DNA of 64,000 nt from Entophlyctis helioformis. Taxonomy: Eukaryota; Chytridiomycota; Chytridiomycetes; Chytridiales; Chytriomycetaceae. A model generated the notes under the pieces. The model had not been told where the DNA came from. It did not search any database and saw only the letters and a program-made list of their open reading frames with translations. The number at the start of each line of letters is the position of its first letter. The stretch's first letter is position 1. This document shows, one piece after another, positions 56,101 to 64,000 of the stretch. The translations under genes were made by a program, and so were the position numbers. The stretch covers positions 62,001-126,000 of the forward strand of contig JAHLKH010000011.1 in the NCBI GenBank assembly GCA_025526915.1, read 5' to 3'.

Positions 56101-59100
56101 GACTGCTTGACCACGACGACTTGCGTGAGGATGTCGGCCAGGGCGAGCTGGTCGCGGCGGCTGAGGTGGCGGTACAGGTACCGCAGGGCACGCGACACGT
56201 ACATGACCGTGTTGAAGTGGTCGCCCTGTGTCTGCGCAACGTGGATGCACTCTTTGAGGATGCCAATCTGCAGCGACGGCCATCCGTGGCGGAGTGTGGG
56301 GGTCATGACGCGCGTGGGCTGCATGTTGGCGCCGCTGGTGGCTGCTGATGTTAGAATGAGCGCTGGCGTGGATGAGCCCCTCGTGGTGGCTGCTGTTGCT
56401 GCTGTTGCTGCAGCTGGCCCCGCGTCCAAGTCAGACTCGTCCTCGTACTCTTCGAGCCACGTATCGTCGTCATCATCGCCTCGAGCCTCTGCACCACGAG
56501 GACGGCCCTTGCCACTCGACGCATCGTGCAGGCCAAGCAGGTCGCAGACGCGCTTGAGACACTCGAGCGGTGCCGAGGAGGAGTGCATGTCACGGAGGCG
56601 GTGTCCTTGAGCCGACACAAGGCTGTTGGCGTTTGACGAGCCAGCCGGCGCGCGCGCCATGAGCGCCGCACCGAAACACGCGGTATGGCGCAGGAAAAAG
56701 GCGTGCTTGCGATGCGCACCAACCTGTCCACAGATGGCTGCCATGGCCGCACACGTGGCCACCTGGTCGCCCAGCTGCAGGTACTCGTGGCCAGAATGCC
56801 ATGCCCGCATCACCCACGACACCACATCGACTCGCGACGCTCCTTGGCCGCCCTGCAGCAGGATACGGTCGGCCTGCACCATCGACGGCAGTCCCTGCGT
56901 GCCGCCCGCACCTGTCGCCGTTGCTCCAGAGCCGCCTCCGATGCCGGCCAGTGCGCCTGTCCCGCCCGAACCACCGCCGCCACCGCCACCACTGCCACCG
57001 CCCGTGTTGCCGATACGCGCGGCAATCTCGGCACCCAGACCCTTGGACTCGGCAGCCCAGTACGCCACGCCAGCACCATTGCCAAACGCAAACAAGAGAC
57101 GGCTCGAGTACACGGCGGCGAGCACGCCCGCCATCTTGAGCGCGGTCTGGATCTGCAGGATCGGGTAAAAGCCCGGCACGCCGACAGCGTATGCGCGGTC
57201 GTACAGCTGCACAATCTCGCGCGCGCGGTCCGGGAGCTCCAGCAGGAACAGCAGCAAGTCCTTGGACTGCTTGGTGGCGGCGTAGTGCAGGATATCGCTT
57301 GTGGACGGAAGGCTGCCGTACACGTTGAGCGACGAGCGCGCGGCACTGCGGTCGGCGTGCGATGACGGGGACAACGCAGATGTCGGGGACGGTGCGTCGC
57401 CTGAGCGCATGGGGCCAAGCCCGGCCTCGCTCACGAGCCGCAAGAGCTGCGCGCAGCACTGGGACTCGAGCGCGGCGGCCTGCCACTGGTAGTCCGAGTT
57501 GGCGCGCGTGCCGTCGAGCGCGGACTGGTAGCTGGCGAGGGCAATGTCGAGCCGGCCGGCCATGAGGTACAGATCGCCCAGCAGCTTGTGCACGCGGGCC
57601 GGCGTGCGTTTGCGTGTCTTGTCCGGGTTGAGGATGGAGCCCAGACCAAAGCCGAGGTTCATGCCCGAGGCACCCATGGACGCCAGAGGATTGGCCGAGG
57701 CACCTCCGGACGCGTTCGAGACGGACGTGGCCGCGACGGTGGACGTGGTGATCATTGGGCCGTGCGTCGACGAGCTCATGCCAGGCATGACGAGCGACGA
57801 CATGGTGCCAGGCGTGGCAGCGTGGAGGCCCATGCCGATCGATGCAGACGGGCCGCCCGCCGCATTCGGCTCGTTGGACAAGAGGTTGCCAGCACTGGAC
57901 TCGCGCGTGCGGTCCATGACGGGCGTGGTCGGTCCAGAAAAGTGCGCAAAGGGCGGCGGCGTTGGGCCAGCGAATGCCGAGGACGCAGCAGGCGTCGGCG
58001 GTGCGAGCGTCGTTGTTGCATTGGCGCTTGTCGCACCAGCGCCACCAGCCGCGCTCAAACCCGCCGTGGCAAGCGTGAGGGGAGCGAGCGATGGACTGCC
58101 CATGGCAGCCGACATGGCCGTCGGCGTCGCGTTTCCGGCACCGCCCTGCCGACCCGACGCCATGGCGCTCTGGCCAGCAGACGCACCCGACAAGGACGCG
58201 CTCTGTCCACTCGATCCACTCGATCCACTCGGCCCGCTGCCCTGGATCAGCGGCGACATCATGAGCGGGCCGCTGATCATGGTGCGGCGCTCAATCTGCC
58301 CGGCAAGCGAGCCGACGGCGATGAGCAGATCGGCGGTAAAGTCGTTGATCATGGTCTGCAGGTAGAACGAGATGTCGCCGACGTTGGGGATCATGATGAG
58401 GCCCTTTGTGTCGTCGGCCTGCGACTCGGACGGCTCGAAGCCAAAGCATCTGTAGGCGAGCGCGGTCGGGTAGCGCTGGACGATCTGCTGGAAGCGCTTG
58501 AGGCCCTGTGCGAGGTCGGGCGATTGCTGGCAGTGCATGATGCCAATGACCTGTCGACACGCAGGAGGCGTGTGTCAGCATGGGGAAGGGGCCAGAGGAG
58601 GGTGGCAGGCTGGCAGACACGCAGGCAAGCACGGACACCGAGGACTTGTCTGTTGAGCTGGATGTCTTCGAGCGGGGCGTGGTCTCTGTTGTATGACGTG
58701 ACAAAGTTGAAGTGGATGAAGCCGTCGTGGTAGAGCTGCTCGGTGAACTTGGCTGGTGGCGGGCGTCGTGGTCGTCGTGGTAGTCGTGGTTGTCGTGGTA
58801 GTCAGATACAAGCACAAGCAGACGATACTCTGGCAGACAGCACTCTAACAGACAGACAGACGCACCGCTCTTGGCGTCGGGCGGCGTCAGGTCCTGCAGA
58901 CACACGGAGCCAAACTGGGCGAGCAGGTGCAGGTACGTCTGGAAGGTGTCGCGGCGGATGGGGTGGACGGGCACCACCAGGATCGTGATTTGCGCCAGGC
59001 CGAGCAGCGGCGACGCCCCCTCGCCCTCGCCCGGTGCTGGCCCCGGCCCTGGTGCCATGCCTGGTCCCTGTCCCTGTGCTGCGTTTCCACTGCCGGACAT
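53129..59100 (-). CDS. TRAPPC9: TRAPPC9/Trs120-like TRAPP II subunit
   Basis: Specificity subunit of the TRAPP II Rab11/Ypt31 exchange factor at the trans-Golgi. ATG at 59100 (MSGSGNAAQ); the frame is open further upstream only through a Gln run without an ATG. Main exons: to 58866, 58752-58637, 58550-55135, 55049-54702, 54640-54204, from 54116, 53754-53560 and about 53471-53129. N-terminal core: ITILVVPVHPIRRDTFQTYL, FGSVCLQDLTPPD, FIHFNFVTSYNRDHAPLEDI. Mid region: TPR-like helices (AGRLDIALASYQSAL; LPDRAREIVQLYDRAYAVG). C-terminal half: repeated beta-rich ASPM-like domains (AYFDVVLANPFAFDLDLPKL; FTATIRNIGSVAVDYLYVN). About 1,650 residues, longer than animal or yeast orthologues because of Ala/Gly/Ser-rich insertions. 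A frame break lies near 53471. Confidence 0.92.
53802..53825 (+). repeat. (AC)n microsatellite in a TRAPPC9 intron
   Basis: About 12 AC units inside the intron between the 54116- and 53754- exons; shorter AC runs lie at 53767-53774. Confidence 0.9.
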
Positions 59101-59255
59101 GTCCTGCTGCAAGTGTTGCTGCTGTTGCTGCTGCTGCTGCTGCGGCAAGTGCTGGAAGAGCGGCAAGATTCAGCGCGACTTGAACGAGCCACAACGGCAG
59201 ACGCAATTGCAGACAGACGCCTGCGCGAACACGGCTCGCTCTGTGCGTTCCGCCC

Positions 59256-59261
59256 TTTATT
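59256..59261 (-). terminator. AATAAA polyadenylation signal, SMNDC1-like copy 2
   Basis: Minus-strand hexamer 60 nt past the copy 2 stop, the same position as in copy 1. Confidence 0.65.
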
Positions 59262-59320
59262 CACGCCTGCTATAGCCACTCACTCACTCACTCACACTCG
59301 CATGCCTGCAGCCACTCTTG

Positions 59321-60421
59321 TCACTCGGTCTTGGAAAAGACGTGCCGGCCACGCCCCGAAAACGCCGTCATGGGCCGCCCGCTGCCAATGACGCCGACGC
59401 GCGCGTTCGGGTCATCGGGCGTCGAGAACATGGACTTGCGTTGCAGCGGCATGACGAGAGCGCCAGACACCTTGGCGCCGATCGCCGATGCTAGCACGCC
59501 CGACGGTGCTGTTGCGGCCGGTGATGCAGCCGATGAGGACGAGGACGAGGATGGCGATGGGCCGCCCTTCTTCTTGACGCCAGCCGTGGCAAACTTGAGC
59601 CACGCCTGCTGCTTGTCCAGCTGCTCTCTGTCGCCCTTGCTCAGCCCGTCGCGCTTTGCCTTGCGCTTCTTGGGATGCTGCTGCTGCTGCTGTTGGTGCT
59701 GTCGTTGTGCACTGGCAGTCATGTCCAGCACGCTCACACGCGCAGACGACGAAGCCTGTGCGATGGCAGCAGGCCCAATGGCTGCATCTGAGGTTGCATC
59801 TGAGGCAGCAGTTGTTGTTGTGGAAGTGGATGCAGGGACAAGAGGGGCCGACACGCCGTCGGCAGGGACCGACTCGATCGAGTCAAAGCCGGTAAAGACA
59901 ACGTCGTAGCCCGAGTCGGTGCGGCCGACGATGGTCGCCTCGTACGACCCGCCGTCGGTCCAACGAGCCAGCACAGTGTCGCCTGTGCGCCAAACGACCG
60001 TCTGCTGTTGCTGCTGTTGCTGCTGTTGAGAAGCGTCGTGGTCCACGCCAGCCTGCTGGGTGCTGCTACTGCTGCCACTGCTGCCACTGGAGCGCTGCAT
60101 CCATCCCGGCACATGGCGCTTTGGACCAGCGGCACTTGACGCAGGCAGAGCATCGTTGTGGTTGTTGTTGTCGTTGTGGTTGCTGTCCCTTGACTGCACA
60201 GACGAGAGAGAGGCCTTGTCAGCAGAGCCAACAGACGGAGCAGCAGCAGCAGGAGCAGGAGCAGGAGCAGCAGAAGAGCCAGCCAGCGACTCAAACAGCG
60301 CCACGACTTCGGCCAGGTCGGCGCTCAGCTTGAGCAGCTCGGGGTTAGCCGGGTCGCGGGTCAGGGCGTCGGCGACCTGCTCCAGCTGGAAGCGGTAGCC
60401 CGCGAGCTCGTCGGCAGACAT
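59321..60421 (-). CDS. SMNDC1/SPF30-like Tudor splicing factor, copy 2
   Basis: Paralogue of the gene at 43470: single exon, 366 residues. The same architecture is present: helical N-terminus, Ser/Gln-rich linker (9-Gln run rather than 11, SGSSGSSSS rather than SGSSGSSGSSGS), Tudor domain VWRTGDTVLARWTDGGSYEA, HPKKRKAKRD, then RKSMFSTPDDPNARVGVIG. It ends GRPMTAFSGRGRHVFSKTE. This end, directly after the conserved RPMTAF segment, is more likely ancestral than that of copy 1. The Tudor domain is identical between copies and coding differences are few, implying a recent duplication or gene conversion. It is transcribed in the same direction as TRAPPC9 and immediately upstream of it. Confidence 0.9.
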   Translation of the reverse strand: MSADELAGYRFQLEQVADALTRDPANPELLKLSADLAEVVALFESLAGSSAAPAPAPAAAAPSVGSADKASLSSVQSRDSNHNDNNNHNDALPASSAAGPKRHVPGWMQRSSGSSGSSSSTQQAGVDHDASQQQQQQQQQTVVWRTGDTVLARWTDGGSYEATIVGRTDSGYDVVFTGFDSIESVPADGVSAPLVPASTSTTTTAASDATSDAAIGPAAIAQASSSARVSVLDMTASAQRQHQQQQQQHPKKRKAKRDGLSKGDREQLDKQQAWLKFATAGVKKKGGPSPSSSSSSSAASPAATAPSGVLASAIGAKVSGALVMPLQRKSMFSTPDDPNARVGVIGSGRPMTAFSGRGRHVFSKTE

Positions 60422-60866
60422 TGATGGCGAGTGTTGGGGAAGGCGAGACGAGGGATCGGATCGGATGCAATGAACGCAGAGGGATGCACCCGTTCAAGGG
60501 GCGAGTGTCACTCTGCGAGAGTCTCACGGCTGTCGGCGTGCTGTCTCACCGCCTGTCAGTCTCTCAGTCAGTCCTCTGCAGTCAGTCCCTCTGCAGTCAG
60601 TCCCCGAGAGTCCCACGCCTTCAGTCGCACAGCGGTGCAAGGCGCGTGCGTGTCTCTTGTGTCTCACCCGAGTCTCGTGTGTCTCACTCACTCCAACCAC
60701 CAACCACTCGGTGTCTCTCCCACGCCAGCACCACTTGGTCTCCACTCCACACGCACAGCCCAGTCTCTCCCTAGTACAGTCCCACAGTCCCCTCACTCCA
60801 GCACAGCACAGTCCCCACACACACACACACACACAGTCCCACACTCTCTCTCCAGCCAGCCAGGCC
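60422..60866. other. Divergent 5' region, pyrimidine- and CA-rich
   Basis: Lies between SMNDC1-like copy 2 (-) and the unidentified plus-strand gene. The first 60 bp belong to the duplication; the rest is CT/CA-rich (CAGTC repeats near 60556-60605, CA run near 60815-60834) with no TATA box. Probably 5' UTR and promoter. Confidence 0.4.
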
Positions 60867-62468
60867 ATGCCGGCCACGCCCTCTGCCCCTGCACCAGCTG
60901 CCCCTGCCCCTGCGGCCTCTTGCACGCCCACGCCCACGCCCACGCCCACGCCCACGCCTGCCCAAGCACCACCTGCCCACGCACGGCCCGCACGGCCCGC
61001 TGCCAGAAAGGCCCGCAAGCAGCAGCAGCACCGACAGCAGCAGCAGCAACAGCAGCAGGCCGCTCGCCCCCTCCCCCTCTCGCCCGTGTCCATGCCCGTG
61101 TCCACTCCCACGCCCACGCCCACGCCCCGCCCGCCCCCCGGCCCGCGGCCGTCTGTTCCCTCGGCCGGCACAAGGAGCACAAAGGGCACTGCCAAGAGCA
61201 CCTTGAAGAGCACCACTCCCACCAAGGGCACTCCCACCAAGGGCACCACTCCCACGGCCACCACAGCGCCAAGGCCGCCCGTGGTGTCGCCCCCGTCGCC
61301 CGCCCCCTCGTCCCTGTCGCCGTCTGTCCTCGACTCGGACTCGGACGCCGACACGGACGCCGACACCACCCTGCCCCTGCCGCTCCTACTGTCGCCCGCC
61401 TCGCCCGTCACCCGCCTCGCCCGCCCTCTCGGTCGCCGCCGCCGACTCGTCGTCTGACGCTTCAGAGTCTGCGGACCTGGCGGACCTGGCCATCTCCGCC
61501 GATGATGATGATGCTGCTGCTGCTGCTGCTGCTGACACGACTGACAAGGACGCCGCCGCCGCCGACGACGACGACGAGGAGCACCTCATGCTCACAGACT
61601 CGGACGGCCCCTCGGCCCCCTCGGCCCCTGCCACGGCCCCCGGCAAGCGCGCCGTGTCGTTCAAGCAGGTCGTCGCCGTCTCGTTCACCTGGCACAAGGA
61701 CGACTACGACCGCTCGTCCATCGACGTCTCGCCCCTCACCCGCCCAGACGTCATCGAGCTGCTCACCTACCGCGCCGAAATGTTCCGCCTGTCCGAGCGC
61801 AACGAGGCCCGCAGAGACCTCGCCGAGCGCCAGGCTGCCATGGCCCGCATGCCCCTGCACCAGCACCAGCAGTTCAACCAGCAGTTCAACCACCAGCACC
61901 AGTTCCACCACCAGCAGCAGCAGCCCTACATGCAGGACCCCCTCGCCTGCTCGTTTGAGCAGCAGCTGGTCCTCGCCCATGCCGGCATCGACGTCACCTC
62001 CCCGCCTGGGCCGCCCTCGACGTGCCCACCCGCCAGATCTGGCTCAACGCCGCTGCTGCAAAGGCCCAGCTGGCTCTCGACAACAGCCCCCACTCCCTCC
62101 ACCCGTACAGCACCTTCAACACCCTGAACAGCATGGGCGGCTACTCTGGCAACCCTTACACTCTGTCGCCGTCTCCTTCTTCGGCATCCTCTTTCGCCGC
62201 TCCGTCGTCGGCAATGCACATGTTTGAGCCCGCCTTGTCCAACAACAACAACAACAGCAACAACAGCAACTACTACAACCACCAGCAGTACCACGGTGCC
62301 CATGCATTCCAGCAGCAGAACCACCAGCAGAACCACCAGCAGCACTACAGCCATTACGACCAGCATCCCTACTACATGGACGACACCCCGAGCCCCGTCC
62401 TGCCCCACAACCAGATGCAGATGCACTACAACACGGCTGTGCGCTACGCTGAGCAGATCCCGTACTAG
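60867..62468 (+). CDS. Unidentified disordered protein with PP1-docking-like motif
   Basis: Starts at ATG 60867; stop TAG 62466-62468; about 530 residues. Mostly low complexity: TPTPTPTPTP, an 8-Gln run, TPTKG repeats, acidic DDDDEE blocks, and a His/Gln/Asn-rich C-terminus. The one ordered segment (about 61640-61810) contains KRAVSFKQVVAVSFTWHKDD, then YDRSSIDVSPLT and a helical ELLTYRAEMFRLSERNEAR. RAVSF fits the RVxF docking motif of protein phosphatase 1 regulators, so a PP1-targeting role is a plausible inference, not a family assignment. Frame breaks near 61425 (one extra base or two missing) and 62007 (one missing) interrupt the printed sequence. Confidence 0.6.
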
Positions 62469-63198
62469 TCGGATGGTGCACAGCACGCGTGTCGGTCTGT
62501 CGGTCTGTCGCTGGTCGGTTGTCGCTGGTCGGTTGTCTCGTCTCGGTTCTCCTGCTACTGCTTGCATTTTGGCGCTTGGTCACAACACACCACACCTTCA
62601 TCCGCACCATCACTATAGAACGGCGCGGTTCATGTATCTTTCTGCTGGGAGGCAGTCTTGTCGGCCTCTCTCTCTCTCCATCCTGTGATCTCTCTTCTTC
62701 GTTGCACGTATCTGTACCGCCAACCCGTCGGCCAACTTTCCAACCAACCTACTACATTCACGCGGCGGCATCTGCGACGGCTCGGCTGTCTTTGGTCTTT
62801 CTCGCCCGCCCGCCCGTTTGTCCGCTCGATATCTACAGCCACTCGTTTGCTCGCATCTCTCTACTACCTACTACCTACTCCACCTGCTCTCCACTAGTGT
62901 GTCTCTGTTTCTTGTTTCTTTTTTCCTTCATCTGTCTGGCCCTGTCCTCCATCCCCCCTGCTCATCCACGGCTCTGCTCCTGGCATTCGTGTTTTTCTTT
63001 CCCATCCAAGACTTGTTTCTCTCTCTTTACATCACCATCCCTCCATCACCCCCTCCGTCACTCTCTAGCCTTATCTTACATCTTTTCTCACATCCCTACT
63101 CCACCCCCCAGATACTCTATAAATGTGTGCTACTTATTGGGCTGTTGATTGGACGATGGGGCGGAAGAGTCTAAAAAGACGGGACAGAGAGTGCCGCG
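62469..63198. other. CT-rich spacer, no gene
   Basis: Strongly pyrimidine-rich on the plus strand (CTCTCT runs at 62671-62682 and 63018-63024; CTACCTACTACCTACTCC near 62864). A TATAAA lies at 63118-63123, followed at 63133-63158 by two reverse CCAAT motifs (ATTGG), but no plus-strand gene follows. Presumably the 3' UTRs of the two convergent genes. Confidence 0.4.
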
Positions 63199-63603
63199 TC
63201 ACAGGTGCTGCTGGATCGACTCGAGAAACAGCGACAGGTCCTCTTTGCGCACGTGGCAATGCCAGACTCGAAGCTGTCAAACTTGACGTCCGTGTCCGTG
63301 TCCTGCGCCGCATTCGAGAATGCGATATGGAACCGGCTGTCCTCCCCATCACCCGTGTCAGCCCTACAAACACACACGGCAGGGTCGATCGCGGGATACA
63401 AGATGATGTCAAAACGCACTTTTTGGTCACGTCGCTCACGCCGTGTGTGCCTGACCGGCCAATTACCAGAAACCGTTCCGCGTCCGCGTCCAGGCCGAGC
63501 ACCATGACAAACGGCAGCCGCGGCCCGGGCTTGCTGCGGTACTCCTATTCCTCCCCCACCAGCGACAGGCCGCGCGTGCACGCGTCAGTTCCAGCACACG
63601 CAA

Positions 63604-63636
<33 letters not shown>

Positions 63637-64000
63637 CACCTCATGAGCGTCCATCAGGAACCCACACAGCCGGCTCGCAAGGCCAACGCTGCCGCCCACG
63701 ACTGCCGCGTCGACCGAGGCCGTGGTGGCCGCCATGTCGACCGCAAGCGACCGCACCACCACCATGCGGAACTTGGCGAGGCACTGGATGCCCTTGGCGT
63801 CAAGGACAGCAAACGCCGTGCGCGTGAGCAGCTTCTGGAAATGGATGGCCAGGAGCGTGCCGTGGAGGAGCAGGTGGTGGCTGCACGGCGTTGGCACGCG
63901 AGTCAGTACACCTATCCAGGGAAAAATGCAAGCACACAAGAGAGGCAAGAGAGCCAAGAGGGGGCAGCAGATACCGTACTTGGTCAGCGCGTCCAACGCA
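63199..64000 (-). CDS. Unidentified protein, 5' end off window
   Basis: Family not recognised. Four joinable exons: 64000-63975 (LDALTKY), 63880-63640, 63544-63467 and from about 63346 to the stop at 63199-63201. Exon 2 is helical and hydrophobic (HHLLLHGTLLAIHFQKLLTR, then CLAKFRMVVVRSLAVDMAAT and GLASRLCGFLMDAHE). Exon 3 reads EYRSKPGPRLPFVMVLGLD, and the last exon contains FHIAFSNAAQD and ends WHCHVRKEDLSLFLESIQQHL after a frame break near 63262. Exon phases agree without forcing except at that break. A CA-repeat intron (63607-63639) separates exons 2 and 3. Function unknown. Confidence 0.55.
63605..63639 (+). repeat. (AC)n microsatellite
   Basis: Nearly uninterrupted CA dinucleotides directly at the splice donor side of exon 2 of the right-edge gene; repeat expansion here would approach the donor site. 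Confidence 0.9.

Larger units (their letters stand above)
59171..60480 (-). repeat. Inverted segmental duplication, right arm
   Basis: Reverse-complement match to 43400-44735. The inner breakpoint (about 59171, CGCGACTTGAAC side) lies about 70 bp upstream of the TRAPPC9 start codon, so TRAPPC9's 5' flank is SMNDC1-like 3' sequence. Confidence 0.93.

Noticed and set aside
59101..59166. TRAPPC9 start at 59166
   Set aside because: That codon is TTG; the first ATG in frame is at 59100. The upstream Gln run may be 5' UTR or part of an unseen exon.
1..64000. CRISPR arrays, tRNA/rRNA genes, transposons, defence islands
   Set aside because: None visible: repeats are eukaryotic micro/minisatellites, the only long repeat is the SMNDC1-like duplication, and no transposase or reverse transcriptase motif was seen.

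Overview
The window is GC-rich eukaryotic nuclear DNA with densely packed, intron-bearing protein genes on both strands. Introns are mostly short (about 50-110 nt, GT-AG, one clear GC-AG). AATAAA signals follow several stops, and poly-Gln/Ala/Ser tracts are abundant. An axonemal-type dynein heavy chain beside an LRR coiled-coil centriole/basal-body-like gene says the organism builds a cilium or flagellum. The fungal-style gene set (REI1, Not4-like, Sis1-like DNAJ, cofilin with the start codon split from the body, a possible Clr2-like silencing protein) makes a zoosporic (chytrid-like) fungus my best guess. That is an inference from gene content, not a sequence match. I saw no rRNA, tRNA, CRISPR array or transposase gene.

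Layout. 1-2.8 kb: a secreted Thr/Pro-rich gene running off the left edge, a small membrane protein with PY motifs, and an unidentified gene. 2.96-16.9 kb (-): single-headed inner-arm-type dynein heavy chain, about 4,260 residues in about 16 exons. 17.1-18.7 kb (-): Sis1/DNAJB1-like J protein. 18.8-23.6 kb (+): LRR coiled-coil protein, sharing a 137-bp divergent promoter with the J protein. 23.8-25.5 kb (-): REI1/ZNF622 60S maturation factor. 26.1-26.6 kb (+): unidentified small Cys/His protein behind a TATA box. 27.1-28.1 kb (-): cofilin. 28.1-32.7 kb (-): long, mostly disordered Clr2-like candidate. 33.3-41.7 kb (+): CNOT4/Not4-like RING-RRM-C3H protein followed, with no visible gene boundary, by a long unidentified coding region. 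41.8-43.4 kb (+): cyclophilin-40. 43.5-44.6 kb (+): SMNDC1/SPF30-like Tudor protein, copy 1. 44.7-47.8 kb: no recognisable gene, but a TATA box and short palindromic repeats. 47.8-48.2 kb (+): possible GPI-anchored protein. 48.5-51.2 kb (+): PPWD1 cyclophilin. 51.4-53.1 kb (-): CNOT11. 53.1-59.1 kb (-): TRAPPC9/Trs120. 59.3-60.4 kb (-): SMNDC1-like copy 2, an inverted duplicate of copy 1. 60.9-62.5 kb (+): unidentified protein with a PP1-docking-like motif. 63.2-64 kb (-): unidentified gene entering from the right.

How they fit together: most are housekeeping factors of RNA metabolism (CNOT4, CNOT11, SMNDC1 x2, PPWD1), protein folding (DNAJB, CYP40, PPWD1), ribosome maturation (REI1), trafficking (TRAPPC9) and cytoskeleton or flagellum (dynein, LRR protein, cofilin). 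The most notable structures are the SMNDC1 inverted segmental duplication flanking 14.4 kb, the dynein/LRR flagellar neighbourhood, and the apparently very long CNOT4-like gene.

Caveat: many otherwise conserved genes lose frame at single points, nearly all behaving as one missing base. I read these as assembly indels, so several coordinates below span such breaks and predicted proteins are interrupted as printed.
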